Shown one piece after another: positions 1-8,868 of a stretch of DNA of 64,000 bases. The notes below the pieces were generated by a model that was given only the letters and a program-made list of their open reading frames with translations, had not been told where the DNA came from and searched no databases. Position 1 is the first letter of the stretch. Every line of letters starts with the position of its first letter. The translations under genes and the position numbers were made by a program. This DNA is from Pelagovum pacificum (GTDB lineage: Bacteria; Pseudomonadota; Alphaproteobacteria; Rhodobacterales; Rhodobacteraceae). The stretch spans positions 682,001-746,000 of the forward strand of contig NZ_CP065915.1 of the NCBI RefSeq assembly GCF_016134045.1, written 5' to 3'.

Positions 1-339
1 ACCCTCAGCCCGGATTTTGCCCAGGCCGCCGGCATCGACGCCCGACGCGAGGGGCTGGTGCTGATCCTGCTGATGGCGCTGATGGTGGCGGTGGCGCTCA
101 AGGTGGTCGGCGCGCTGCTCATTACGGCGCTGCTCATCATCCCCTCCGCCGCCGCCCGGGGCCTGACCCGCACACCCGAAGGAATGGCGGCCCTCGCGGC
201 CGGCTTCGGGGTAATATCGGCGCTCGGCGGGCTGTGGCTCGCGCTTCAGTTCGACACGCCGGTGGGGCCGAGCATCGTCTGCCTCGCCGCCGGTCTCTTC
301 GCCGTCGCGTCGGTCGTGGGCGCGCTGAAGCCGCGCTAG
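1..339 (+). CDS. znuB: Zinc ABC transporter permease ZnuB, C-terminal part
   Basis: The frame is open from the first base and ends at a TAG, so only about the last 112 residues of a longer membrane protein are present. The visible part holds hydrophobic helices, and the ALLITALLIIPSAAAR stretch is typical of the ABC-3 (ZnuB/MntB) metal-permease family, followed by two more helices. Members carry Zn(II) or Mn(II) across the inner membrane with a ZnuC ATPase and a ZnuA binding protein. Those genes would lie left of the window. The specific metal is inferred from the family and not shown by this fragment. The stop lies one base before the end of the convergent dtd gene. Confidence 0.8.
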   Translation, partial: TLSPDFAQAAGIDARREGLVLILLMALMVAVALKVVGALLITALLIIPSAAARGLTRTPEGMAALAAGFGVISALGGLWLALQFDTPVGPSIVCLAAGLFAVASVVGALKPR

Positions 340-340
340 C

Positions 341-778
341 TCAGAGGTCGAGCCAGATGGTCACCGGCCCGTCGTTCAGCAACTCGACCTTCATGTCCGC
401 CCCGAACCGTCCGGTCTGGACTTCGGGACCCAGCTTGCGCAGTTCCTCGGCCAGCGCGAGGTAGAGCCGCTCTGCCTCCGCCGGTGGCGCGGCGGTGGAA
501 AAGCCGGGCCGGTTGCCCCGGCTCGTGTCGGCGGCAAGCGTGAACTGGCTGACGACAAGCGCCTCGCCCCCGGTGTCGAGCAGCGAGCGGTTCATCTTGC
601 CCGCCTCGTCCTCGAAAATCCGCATCTTCGCAATCTTGCCGGCCAGCTTGGCGGGCAGGTCATCGCCATCGCCCTGCATCGCGCAGGCGAGGATCAGGAG
701 GCCCGGACCGATCTCGGCGATCCGCTCTCCCCCGACGGTGACAGAGGCCCGGGTGACCCGCTGGAGCAGCGCCCTCAC
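341..778 (-). CDS. dtd: D-aminoacyl-tRNA deacylase
   Basis: A 145-residue protein of the usual Dtd length. It hydrolyses D-amino acids mischarged on tRNA in the cytoplasm. Family signatures are the start MRALLQRV, the SQFTL motif near residue 79, a following [11 protein letters not shown] stretch, and NDGPVT close to the C-terminus, which carries the cross-subunit Gly-Pro substrate selector. The start codon is GTG, and it overlaps the stop of the upstream sugar-kinase gene as GTGA, so the two are probably translationally coupled. The gene converges on znuB with one base between stop codons. Confidence 0.93.
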   Translation of the reverse strand: MRALLQRVTRASVTVGGERIAEIGPGLLILACAMQGDGDDLPAKLAGKIAKMRIFEDEAGKMNRSLLDTGGEALVVSQFTLAADTSRGNRPGFSTAAPPAEAERLYLALAEELRKLGPEVQTGRFGADMKVELLNDGPVTIWLDL

Positions 779-1689
779 AGTTCCGAGGCCCAGGGCGGGT
801 TCGCCCCGGCGCGCGACACGGTGACAGCCGCCGCCTTCGCACCAAGCTCCAGCGCAGCGCGAAAGGTTTCTTCGTCGAGGTTGGCGATCCGCTGCTTGGT
901 CAGGCCGCCGCGCGCGTGAAGGCTGGCCAGAACGCCCGCGTTGAACGTGTCGCCGGCCCCGACCGTATCGACGACCTCGGCCTTGGTGGCGGGCACGTCG
1001 ATCACGTGGTCGATGGAATAGCCCGTCACGCCATGCTCGCCGCGCGTGATGAGCACGAGGTTCGGTCCCATCCCCAGCAGGCGTGAGGCCAGCCGACTGA
1101 TTTCGCCGTCGCCCTCCAGCCAGTGCAGGTCTTCCTCGGACATCTTCACGATGTCTGCGGCCTTCAACATCCGCTTCAGCCGGCCCCGGTAGGCTTGCTC
1201 ATCCTTGATGAAGCCGGGGCGGATGTTGGGGTCGATCATCGTCACGGCGCGCGGCGCTTCGCGCAGCATCAGCGCTTCGTAGGCGCTGCCGCAGGGCTCG
1301 ACCGCGAGGGAGATGCCACCGAAGAACAGCGCGCGCTGCGTGACTTCGGGCAGGTCGGCCTCCGACAGCATACGCCCGGCGGTGTTGTCATCGTAGAAAA
1401 GGTATTGCGCGTTGCCGTTCGTCAGCCGCACGAAGGCCAGCGTCGACGGCCGGTCCGAGATCACGGCGGGGGAGGAATCGACGCCGCTTTCCGAGAGCGA
1501 GCGCAGCAGTATCTCACCGAAGAAGTCGCTCGAAATGCCTGAAAAGAAGCTCGTCGGCGCGCCGAGACGGCCGAGCGCGACCGCCGTGTTGAAGACGGCA
1601 CCGCCGGGGGCGGGCAGAAACGCGGAGTCGCCGGCGTCGGTCTGCCGCGGCAGCATGTCGATAAGGGCTTCGCCACAGGCCAGGATCAT
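775..1689 (-). CDS. PfkB-family sugar kinase (fructokinase-like)
   Basis: A 304-residue ribokinase/PfkB carbohydrate kinase. The N-terminal glycine-rich substrate region ([17 protein letters not shown], residues 27-43) and the C-terminal anion-hole signature [12 protein letters not shown] (241-252), with catalytic Asp247, are intact. Such enzymes phosphorylate a sugar with ATP in the cytosol. Overall look and length fit fructokinase, but the substrate is not decided by sequence. It is the first gene of a two-gene run with dtd (4-base overlap). Confidence 0.85.
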   Translation of the reverse strand: MILACGEALIDMLPRQTDAGDSAFLPAPGGAVFNTAVALGRLGAPTSFFSGISSDFFGEILLRSLSESGVDSSPAVISDRPSTLAFVRLTNGNAQYLFYDDNTAGRMLSEADLPEVTQRALFFGGISLAVEPCGSAYEALMLREAPRAVTMIDPNIRPGFIKDEQAYRGRLKRMLKAADIVKMSEEDLHWLEGDGEISRLASRLLGMGPNLVLITRGEHGVTGYSIDHVIDVPATKAEVVDTVGAGDTFNAGVLASLHARGGLTKQRIANLDEETFRAALELGAKAAAVTVSRAGANPPWASEL

Positions 1690-1781
1690 CGGATGGTTCC
1701 TTGTCGTTCAGGTCGCGCGCGGACAATGGCCTCCGGAGCGGTCGGGCGCAAGAAGACTGCGACCGGAAGTTGAACGCGGGC

Positions 1782-2867
1782 CTAGCCGTTGGCGTAGAGA
1801 TACCCCACCCCGGCGGCGACGATCAGCCCGAGGATCACAGCGAACGCGATCTTCCACGCGGAGTAGGGCCGCTCGCCCTGCACCTTGCCGGTACGGCCGT
1901 TGACGACGAAGCGGTAGCTCTTGCCGTTGTAGCGGTAGGCGGCCATCCAGACCGGCAGCAGGATGTGCTTGAAGGTCACGTCCCGCACGTCCGTCGAGAT
2001 GTCATGCACCCGCTGGCGGTCGCCACCGATGTCGTACTTCACGTCGCGCAGGATCATCCGGTCCATGTAGTCGCGCGCCTCGGCAAAGCCCTCGTCCAGC
2101 TCGACCTGGTACGCCTCGGCCCGGAACCCGGCGAGGAACTCCGGTTTGTAGGGTTCGAGCTCGGACAGGTCCCACGGGGCGAGCCCGTCGGTGTAGCTTT
2201 TCGGCAGCGAGCGCGAGGCCAGCACCAGCACATCGTCGAAGAACCGCGCGACCTGTCCGGCGGCGCTGTACCACCGCGTCTTCCGCTCGCGGATCGTCTT
2301 CCTCTCGCCACCGCGCGTGACGGTGCGGGTGACGTAGTAATCCTCGCCCCGCTGGCCGGTGTAGCGGCTGGTCGTGTCGGCATCGAATGTCCAGTAGGGG
2401 ACGTAGATCCCGTTCAGTTTCCGGCCCTTGCGGGCATATTGCTTGAGCCCGTTCGGCGCGAACCAGAGCCGGCCCAGCCACTTCGTCATCTCGTCGCGGG
2501 CCTGTTCCTCTTCCAGCCCGAACGGCAGGAGGCCGCGCGGCTTGATGTGGCGGCTGGTGCCGGTGCCGGTGACGACGGGCGTCGCGCAGAAGGGGCATTC
2601 GGTGGCGTGCGTCGCCTCCTCGAACTCGACCTCGGCGCCGCAGTTCGGGCATTTGACGGTGCGCGTCTCTTCGATGTCGGCGGCATCGACCTGACCGCGC
2701 AGCGCCGCCTCGAAATCGAGCTCCCGGATCGATCCGCCCGCCCAGGGGCCGTCTTCCTCGATCGGTTGGGTCGCGCCGCAATGGTCGCAGATCATCCGGT
2801 TGTCGCCGGGATCGAACCGCATGTCCCCGCCGCAGGTATCGCACGGAAAATGATGTTCCTCGGCCAT
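1782..2867 (-). CDS. Double zinc-ribbon protein with C-terminal membrane anchor
   Basis: A 361-residue protein starting at the ATG whose product begins MAEEHHFPCDTC; a longer upstream frame exists but adds unlikely sequence and overlaps the divergent gene. Two CxxC-x(14)-CxxC ribbons are visible: Cys9/12/27/30 and Cys73/76/91/94. The first resembles a TFIIB-type ribbon. A large mixed region follows and one transmembrane helix lies in the last ~25 residues, so the bulk probably faces the cytosol. Such genes are often misnamed primosomal protein N'. Function is unknown. I infer a link with the SPFH/TelA/XpaC genes further left-to-right on the same strand, although two other genes intervene. Confidence 0.75.
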   Translation of the reverse strand: MAEEHHFPCDTCGGDMRFDPGDNRMICDHCGATQPIEEDGPWAGGSIRELDFEAALRGQVDAADIEETRTVKCPNCGAEVEFEEATHATECPFCATPVVTGTGTSRHIKPRGLLPFGLEEEQARDEMTKWLGRLWFAPNGLKQYARKGRKLNGIYVPYWTFDADTTSRYTGQRGEDYYVTRTVTRGGERKTIRERKTRWYSAAGQVARFFDDVLVLASRSLPKSYTDGLAPWDLSELEPYKPEFLAGFRAEAYQVELDEGFAEARDYMDRMILRDVKYDIGGDRQRVHDISTDVRDVTFKHILLPVWMAAYRYNGKSYRFVVNGRTGKVQGERPYSAWKIAFAVILGLIVAAGVGYLYANG

Positions 2868-2991
2868 GTCCGGATCGTCCCCCGTTTCAGACGCCGGCCA
2901 CCCTATTGCCTCGAACGGGAAAGAAAAGCCTGCAAGTGCCGCCGACGGCATGGTATTTGGCAACCGACCCGGACCGGACGGAGGAGGCACG

Positions 2992-3534
2992 GTGCCCCGC
3001 TTTCATCTCACCCTTGTCGCGTTGGCGATGCTGCCCCTCGCGGCGGCGGCCGATACGGCGACCTACAAGTTCAAGTGGGCCGGCTCCGACGGCTACCGGA
3101 TGGACGGCGTGATGTCCTTCGACGCGACGCTGTTGTCCACGCGCGAGCGGATCACGCATGACGATCTGGATTGCTTCGCGATCTCCGGCACGCACGAGGG
3201 CGCGCCGATCGGCACATGGGGCCTGGCGGAACTTCTGCCCGAGACGACCTGGTATCTCGAATTCGACGTGGCGAGCGAGAGCTTCACCTTGCCGAACTCC
3301 GAGACGGCGGTAACGCAGGGCTGGAACATGAACGGCACCGGAAACGACTGCGGAGTCGACGGCTTTGGCTTCAACCTCGGCAATTATGCCCAGGACATCT
3401 GCGTCGACAACGAACTGGTCGTCGCCTCTCAAGTCGATCCGACCGCGCCGTTCCCGGCGGTTCGCGACGACGGCTTGGCGTTGCCCGCCAACGCCTGTCC
3501 GGGCGCAGTGCTCATGATGAAAAGCGGCCGGTAA
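2992..3534 (+). CDS. Exported protein of unknown function
   Basis: A 180-residue protein. I chose the GTG start because a GGAGGAG ribosome site precedes it and a clear signal peptide follows (hydrophobic LTLVALAMLPLAAAA, cleavage near residue 20). The mature part contains about four cysteines (near CFAI, NDCGV, DICV and NACP), compatible with disulfides in the periplasm. No catalytic motif was recognised. It is read divergently from the zinc-ribbon gene, with 124 bp between starts. Function cannot be assigned. Confidence 0.7.
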   Translation: MPRFHLTLVALAMLPLAAAADTATYKFKWAGSDGYRMDGVMSFDATLLSTRERITHDDLDCFAISGTHEGAPIGTWGLAELLPETTWYLEFDVASESFTLPNSETAVTQGWNMNGTGNDCGVDGFGFNLGNYAQDICVDNELVVASQVDPTAPFPAVRDDGLALPANACPGAVLMMKSGR

Positions 3535-3600
3535 GACGGGGCAAGTCCAGTCGTTCAATCAAGGTCGGCCTGCCGCGTCGCTTTTTGAGCGACCGGACGA

Positions 3601-4041
3601 TCACCCCGCTTTTTTCGTGTCGCACCTGGCACTCTCCTCCGAATTGCCGGCCAGCATCGCGCCCGAGAGGTCGCGGTAGAGCGCCGACCACGCCCGCTCA
3701 TCGTCCCCGGACCAGCCCGGCACATGCTCTGCCAGCGTCTGGATCAGGACCAGTCCGACGACATCGTAGTGAACCGGCATCGCGCCATAGCTCGCGTGGC
3801 GCCGCCCGAGCTCATGCAGGGCCGGCAGCAGCGTCTCAAGGTCGTGGATCGACCGGATCGCCACCATCAATGTCGAGGCAAGCTTCTCAGCCTGCCGGTC
3901 GAGATCGTCGGGAAACAGCGGCCGCACACTGGGTGCCTGCCGGAACAATCGCTCATAGAAGTCACGGCAGAACAGTTCCGGCGCGAGGCGCAGAGCCTGG
4001 AAACTGGTGTTGATACGCACTTTCTGGTCTCGGTCGAGCAT
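3601..4041 (-). CDS. Single-domain bacterial globin
   Basis: A 146-residue globin of the Vitreoscilla-haemoglobin/flavohaemoglobin type without a reductase domain. Proximal His82 lies in the characteristic GRRHASYG segment (residues 79-86), followed by PVHYDVVG (89-96). The CD-corner region PLFPDDLDRQAEKL (41-54) also fits. Such proteins bind haem and O2 or NO. The C-terminus ends soon after helix H, so this is not a truncated flavohaemoglobin. It is followed by an isolated region of about 174 bp before the SPFH gene. Confidence 0.85.
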   Translation of the reverse strand: MLDRDQKVRINTSFQALRLAPELFCRDFYERLFRQAPSVRPLFPDDLDRQAEKLASTLMVAIRSIHDLETLLPALHELGRRHASYGAMPVHYDVVGLVLIQTLAEHVPGWSGDDERAWSALYRDLSGAMLAGNSEESARCDTKKAG

Positions 4042-4215
4042 GGCGGCCCTCTCACGGTCGCCGACAGCATCCCCCGAAAAGATTTAGAAAGTGCGAATCT
4101 CAGGGAGGCGATCCGGGAATGCGCCTCCGGGTCCGTCAGGTCGCCAACCGTCGACCGCTGCCACGATCCGGTGCCTTGCGCGTCTGCGCAGCGGTGAAAC
4201 CGGGCGAGCGCTACC

Positions 4216-5352
4216 TCAGGCGCCCGGCGGCGGGGGAGGGGGCGGCGGCGGCATGACGGTGAAGAGCTGCGCCAGCTCGCTGACGTCCTCGGCCCGCATC
4301 CAGCCATCCTGACCGGCGGTCCAGACCAGCGAATCTCGGGTCAGGCTGCCCTCGGTCGCCATGCGCCCCATCGCGGCCTTCGAAAAGGGACCCTTCGTCT
4401 GGCCGTTCTCCGCGATGTGCCAGACATGCTCGACGGGGGGCGGGGGCGGCGCGGGGGCGGCCGCCGCGGGACCGGGCTGGACCTGCTGGCCCCAGGGTCC
4501 GGCGCCGCCCTGGTTCATCATCATGCCGCCCATCTGCATGCCGAGGCCTGCCCCCATGCCCGCGCCCATCGCGTCGCCCATGGTGCCGCCCTTGCCCATC
4601 GCCTCGGCGGCCTTCCATTTCATGTGATCGTCGAGATTGCCGGCGATCCCGCGTGAGGTCCGCTCGTCCAGCGCCTTCTCGACGGCGGGCGGCAGCGAGA
4701 TGTTCTCGATATAGAGCTCGGGCAGGGTCAGCCCGTACTGCTTGATCGTGCCGCTGATCGACTCCGCCACCAGCTTGCCGAGCTCGGCGGTGTTCGCCGC
4801 CATGTCGAGCGCCGGAATCCCGGACGAGGCCAGGGCCCGCGATACTTCCTGCACGATGATGTTGCGGATCTGGAAGCTCACCTCGTCCATGGTGAACTCG
4901 CCATCGGTGCCGACGATCTCGGTCATGAAGAGGCCGGGCTCGACCACCTTGATCGTGTAGGTCCCGTAGGCGCGCAGGCGGATCGGCCCGAACTCCGGAT
5001 CGCGCAGCATGATCGGGTTCTTGGTGCCCCACTTCAGGTTGGTGAACCGGTTGGTGGAGACGAAATAGACCTCGGACTTGAAGGGCGACCGGAACCCGTG
5101 GTCCCAGTGCTGCAGCGAGGTCATGATCGGCATGTTGTTGGTCTCGAGCATGTAGAGACCGGGGGAGAAGACGTCCGCAAGCTGGCCCTCATGGATGAAG
5201 ACCGCGGACTGCCCCTCCCGCACCGTCAGCTTGGCGCCGTACTTGATTTCATGGCCGTGACGCTCGAACCGCCAGACGATCGTGTCCCGGGTGTCGTCCG
5301 TCCAGTGGATGACGTCGATGAATTGGCCGGAAAGAAAGTCGAAAATAGCCAT
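4216..5352 (-). CDS. SPFH-domain protein with C-terminal GYF_2 domain
   Basis: A 378-residue protein. Residues ~20-230 form an SPFH/band-7 domain of the 'virion core protein' (YdjI-like) subtype (GLYMLETNNMPIM near 67-79, QIRNIIVQEVSRALASSG in the middle). A Met/Gly-rich linker (~255-285) follows, then a GYF_2 domain (~307-365; WHIAENGQTKGPFS, VWTAGQDGWMRA) and a polyproline tail. SPFH proteins assemble on membranes, but no clear transmembrane helix is present here. In many relatives the C-terminus is a zinc ribbon, so the GYF_2 ending is notable. It sits upstream of nothing on its own strand but downstream of the DUF2927/TelA/XpaC run, 141 bp away. Confidence 0.85.
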   Translation of the reverse strand: MAIFDFLSGQFIDVIHWTDDTRDTIVWRFERHGHEIKYGAKLTVREGQSAVFIHEGQLADVFSPGLYMLETNNMPIMTSLQHWDHGFRSPFKSEVYFVSTNRFTNLKWGTKNPIMLRDPEFGPIRLRAYGTYTIKVVEPGLFMTEIVGTDGEFTMDEVSFQIRNIIVQEVSRALASSGIPALDMAANTAELGKLVAESISGTIKQYGLTLPELYIENISLPPAVEKALDERTSRGIAGNLDDHMKWKAAEAMGKGGTMGDAMGAGMGAGLGMQMGGMMMNQGGAGPWGQQVQPGPAAAAPAPPPPPVEHVWHIAENGQTKGPFSKAAMGRMATEGSLTRDSLVWTAGQDGWMRAEDVSELAQLFTVMPPPPPPPPPGA

Positions 5353-5468
5353 CCCCGGAGCTCCTGTGTCGATGTTGTCGCCAAGACAGTAGGCATGGTC
5401 AGCCGCCTTGCCAACTGCACGTATTCCTGACCTGCTCTCTCATCTGGCCGGAAATACCTCCGGGGGGT

Positions 5469-5489
5469 CCGGGGGGCAGCGCCCCCCGG
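5469..5489. terminator. GC-rich hairpin after the DUF2927 gene
   Basis: A perfect inverted repeat (CCGGGGGGC / GCCCCCCGG, 3-base loop) begins just past the DUF2927 stop codon. No T-run follows directly. It is part of a larger extragenic motif (about 5443-5489) that includes GGAGGTATTT on the minus strand. It may act as a 3'-end stabiliser or terminator. Confidence 0.4.
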
Positions 5490-5493
5490 CGTC

Positions 5494-6465
5494 TCAGCTG
5501 GAGCTGCCCTTCAGCTCGTTGGCGATCGTGCGCACGATCGGCGCGGCCTCCGGGGCGAGCATGCCCGGCCGCAGCCGGCGGTCGTAAAGAATTCGCAGCA
5601 TCAGCTCGTCCTGCGTGGTCAGCAGGGCGAATTCCTCGTCGTCGTTGAAGATCGACGGCCGCGCGGCGGGGCTGTCGTTGGCGAGGCCGAGCCCCTGCGC
5701 CAGCTCCTCGTGGACGCAGGACAGCCGCAGCAGGTCGGGATGTTCCGCCCGGATCAGTGCCACGGCGCGGGTGTAGCTCGCGCTGTTGCCCTGGCTGAAC
5801 GCAAGCACGAGGCAGAGCGTCCCGCGGGATTGCGTCTGGAACGCGCGGATCGACCCCTCGGTGATGCCGGGGATCAGCTGGCGAAGACGGTCGGCACTCT
5901 CCAGCCGGTCGTCTTCGGTCAGGATCAGCACGTGGAAGTTCGGGTTCGCCTCGTCGTAGCTGATCTGGTGGCCCGTCGCCCGTGCCAGCCGCCCGACGTA
6001 GTTCTGCACCGACGCCCGGTCCTCGGCGCGCTGGTCCGCCGGCACGCGGGCGCCGAACTCGACCCCGAAGCGCACGGGGATTTCCCACCGCCGCAGGCGG
6101 CTCTCCGTGGTCTGGGCCCTGAGCTGATCGTTCTCCGAGACATACTCGTCATAGAGCGCGATCTGCTCGAAGTTGCGCGCCAGCATGGTCGAGGTGAAGG
6201 GCGTGTCCGGTCCGCCGCCATCGGTGCGCAGCAGGCCGCGCGACGTCAGGTCGTTCTGCAGCCGCTGGTAATAGAGCGCCAGGTCCTGGCTGCGTTGCGA
6301 AAAGCCGGTTTCCCGGCTTTCGGGCGGCGGCGAGGTGACGGGCGCCGCGGGCGGCGGAGTCGTCGTGACTGCCACCTCCGTGATCGGCGCGTCGGAACAG
6401 GCGGCCAGCCCGATGAAGGCCGCCGCCGTGATGTATTTCGCCGTCGCGCCGATGATCCTGGTCAT
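5494..6465 (-). CDS. DUF2927-family lipoprotein with HEELAQ motif
   Basis: A 323-residue protein. The ATG is chosen because its A is the last base of the telA stop (TGATG) and a lipoprotein signal follows: hydrophobic AAAFIGLAAC with lipid-acceptor Cys23. A Pro/Thr-rich stretch leads to a globular domain. Near the C-terminus His252-Glu253-Glu254-Leu-Ala-Gln257, then GLGLAND, resembles a metalloprotease-like HExx(Q/H) site typical of DUF2927. Activity is unproven. Tight coupling to telA and XpaC suggests one complex or pathway at the envelope. Confidence 0.85.
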   Translation of the reverse strand: MTRIIGATAKYITAAAFIGLAACSDAPITEVAVTTTPPPAAPVTSPPPESRETGFSQRSQDLALYYQRLQNDLTSRGLLRTDGGGPDTPFTSTMLARNFEQIALYDEYVSENDQLRAQTTESRLRRWEIPVRFGVEFGARVPADQRAEDRASVQNYVGRLARATGHQISYDEANPNFHVLILTEDDRLESADRLRQLIPGITEGSIRAFQTQSRGTLCLVLAFSQGNSASYTRAVALIRAEHPDLLRLSCVHEELAQGLGLANDSPAARPSIFNDDEEFALLTTQDELMLRILYDRRLRPGMLAPEAAPIVRTIANELKGSSS

Positions 6466-7664
6466 CAAGCCCCCGTGGATTGTCCGACAGTTTCGCCGAG
6501 TCCGGTCTGCTTCGACTTCGCAGAGGCAAGCGTGTCCTTCAACTCGGTCTCCATCTTCTGCAGTTCGGTTTCCGCCTCGGCCCGCTTGCGCTTGCCCTCG
6601 TCGGCGATCTCGAGGCTCTCGTTGATCGTCGCGATGAGGTTGGCGTTGGCCGCCTTGATCGCCTCGATGTCGAAGACGCCGCGCTCCATCTCGGTGCGGA
6701 TCGTCTGGTTCGCCTGCCGCAAATTCTCGGCATTGGCGGTCAGAAGCTCGTTCGTCAGGTCGTTCGCTTCGCGCACGGCGCTCGCGGCTTCGGAGGACCG
6801 CTGGATCGTCACGGCCTGCGCCAGCTGTGTTTCCCACAGCGGCACGGTGTTGATCAGGGTCGAGTTGATCTTGGTGACCAGCGACTTGTCGTTCTCCTGC
6901 ACCAGCCGGATCGAGGGGAGCGACTGCATCGTCACCTGCCGCGTCAGCTTGAGGTCGTGCACCCGGCGTTCCAGATCGTCGCGCGCGGCGCGCAGGTCGC
7001 GCAGCTCCTGCGCCTTCATCACACCCTGCTCTTCGGGGGCGGCCTGAACCTCGGCTTCCTTGGCGGGGATCGTCGTCTCGTCCAGCTCGGCAAGCTTCGC
7101 CTCGCCGGCGGCGATGTAGATCGCCAGCTCGTCGTAGAAGGCGAGCGTCTTCTCGTAGAGCATGTCGAGGCTCTCGATGTCCTTGAGCAGCGTATGCTCG
7201 TGACGCAGCAGGTCGTCGGTGACCTTGTCGATCTGGGCCTGCACCGTCTCGAAACGTGCGGCGAACTTGGCCGCCGGGGCGACCTTGCCGGTCAGCTTCT
7301 CCCAGAAGGACTGCTTGCGGCGCATGTCGAGCTCGGAGACGTTGAAGCCCCGGATCGTGGTCACGATCTCGCGCAGCGAGTCACCCGCCGGGCCGACGTC
7401 CTTGTTCTTCACGCCTTGAAGCATGGACTGGGAAATCGTCTGCAACTCGGCCTGTGCGCCGGACCCGAACGCGATGATCGAGTTCGTGTCGGTCATGTCG
7501 ATCTCGTCGATCCGCTTCCTGATCTCGGCGGTCGTCGTCTCGTCGGCCTGGTCGATCGCGACCATCTCACCCTTGGGTTCTGGCAATACCACGGCGGTCA
7601 CCTTCTCCACGTCGGCGAGGGCGGTCTGTGCCTTCGCCATGTTGTTTGCGGTGGTTTCGGACAT
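6465..7664 (-). CDS. telA: TelA/KlaA-type toxic anion resistance protein
   Basis: A 399-residue, largely helical, charged protein matching the TelA family in length (~380-400). Coiled-coil-like segments dominate (for example residues ~170-260 and ~330-385), and no membrane segment or signal peptide is seen. TelA proteins are linked to tellurite and other stress resistance, with no known enzymatic reaction. A good ribosome site (AAGGGG with GAGG) precedes the ATG. It lies 27 bp after the XpaC gene and shares a base with the start of the DUF2927 gene. TelA-XpaC pairing is a known recurrent association. Confidence 0.88.
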   Translation of the reverse strand: MSETTANNMAKAQTALADVEKVTAVVLPEPKGEMVAIDQADETTTAEIRKRIDEIDMTDTNSIIAFGSGAQAELQTISQSMLQGVKNKDVGPAGDSLREIVTTIRGFNVSELDMRRKQSFWEKLTGKVAPAAKFAARFETVQAQIDKVTDDLLRHEHTLLKDIESLDMLYEKTLAFYDELAIYIAAGEAKLAELDETTIPAKEAEVQAAPEEQGVMKAQELRDLRAARDDLERRVHDLKLTRQVTMQSLPSIRLVQENDKSLVTKINSTLINTVPLWETQLAQAVTIQRSSEAASAVREANDLTNELLTANAENLRQANQTIRTEMERGVFDIEAIKAANANLIATINESLEIADEGKRKRAEAETELQKMETELKDTLASAKSKQTGLGETVGQSTGA

Positions 7665-7691
7665 CCTCGTTCCCCTTGCTCACGCGCGTCG

Positions 7692-8576
7692 TCAGACGCC
7701 TTCCCGCTGCAACCTGTCCCGCAGCACCTTGATCTCGATATCCATGTCGGTCCGGTCGTCGAGCATCATCTGCTCCGTCCGGGCGGCGAAGTTCTTGTCG
7801 AGGTCGTCGAGCAGCGCCTCGTAGTCGGCGCGGGCCTCCGGATCCTTGCGGCGGTTCCAGAGGTCGACGAACTTAATCGTCGCGTCCTTCGCCCCGAGGA
7901 GGTAGACGCCGAGGAACTTGCGCGCCCCGGTCAGGTCGCGCGGGTCCTCCTCCACGGTACGGATCATGCGGCGGGCGGTCGCGCAGAAGTCGGCCACCCG
8001 GTCCTGCAGCGCGCGAGCATCGGTCGTCTGGATCTGGGCCCACATGGTCGCCAGATGTTCCTCCGCCTCGTCCACCACGCGGGCGACCCGGTCCTGCTGG
8101 AACGTGTCGATCCCCTCGATATGTTTGTCCTTCAGCGGGTCGATCCCGAAGGCGGTGAGGTGCAATGCCCCCGTCGCGACTCCGTAGAGGATCGAGCCGA
8201 CGATACCCGCACCGCCGGTCCAGCCGGCAACCGCGATGCCGAGTCCGGCGAGCAAGGCTGCCGCGATCTTGCGCGGCATGGCGGGGCGACGGGCGACTTT
8301 CCGGGCGTTGTAGGCGGCCTCTGCCCGCAGCCCTTCGCGGAGCAGCCACGCGCCGAGCGTGAGGATCGCCGCGCCGGCCAGCGAAAAGACCAGCACGACG
8401 GGCCCGTCGTTGAGCGAGGTGACGGCCAGCAGGAACGGGGGCACGAACATCAGGTTCGCGCGCATCCCCGCCGCGTCGCGGGGCGCCTCGTTCAGCGGGG
8501 CGCGGGGCGGGCGGCTCTTGCCGCCGCCTTCGGTCGGGCCGCCGGGGCTGTATGTGCCGCCGAAGCGCTTCGCCAT
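7692..8576 (-). CDS. XpaC-like (5-bromo-4-chloroindolyl phosphate hydrolysis family) protein
   Basis: A 294-residue protein of the XpaC/YaaN-partner family. A Gly/Pro-rich start (~1-30) precedes two or more hydrophobic segments (~40-80 and ~95-130), then a cytosolic helical C-terminal half that ends in charged residues. The family name reflects an old phenotype rather than a proven enzyme. Its start overlaps the stop of the small membrane gene (TGATG), and telA follows after 27 bp. I infer that it anchors TelA to the membrane. Confidence 0.82.
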   Translation of the reverse strand: MAKRFGGTYSPGGPTEGGGKSRPPRAPLNEAPRDAAGMRANLMFVPPFLLAVTSLNDGPVVLVFSLAGAAILTLGAWLLREGLRAEAAYNARKVARRPAMPRKIAAALLAGLGIAVAGWTGGAGIVGSILYGVATGALHLTAFGIDPLKDKHIEGIDTFQQDRVARVVDEAEEHLATMWAQIQTTDARALQDRVADFCATARRMIRTVEEDPRDLTGARKFLGVYLLGAKDATIKFVDLWNRRKDPEARADYEALLDDLDKNFAARTEQMMLDDRTDMDIEIKVLRDRLQREGV

Positions 8577-8818
8577 CAGACCGCTCCGAGCCAGCCGGCG
8601 GAAACGCCTGCCATCAGCGCGAGCAGCAGGACATACGCGACGAGTTTCAGCGTGCGGGGCATGGGATCGTCAATCTCCGTTCCTGCGGACCCGGGCCGTG
8701 CGGCGCTTTCGGGCATCGCACGGCGCGTGCGCCGGCCCGGCCGGGCGAAGTCCATGATCGCCTGCGCCGCCATGATGAGCGCCGCCAGCAGAAGAAGGCC
8801 CAGAATGAGTCTGGTCAT
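8576..8818 (-). CDS. Small two-helix membrane protein
   Basis: An 80-residue protein with one hydrophobic helix at each end (residues ~3-20 and ~58-76) joined by a basic, Ala/Arg-rich loop. No family was recognised. Its stop overlaps the start of the XpaC gene, so it is the first gene of the four-gene coupled run (this gene, XpaC, telA, DUF2927). That coupling is the main reason to accept such a short gene. Confidence 0.7.
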   Translation of the reverse strand: MTRLILGLLLLAALIMAAQAIMDFARPGRRTRRAMPESAARPGSAGTEIDDPMPRTLKLVAYVLLLALMAGVSAGWLGAV

Positions 8819-8868
8819 GTCCGATCAACTCCTTGCCTCCCTGAGACAATAGGTGCGCGACGCCCCGA

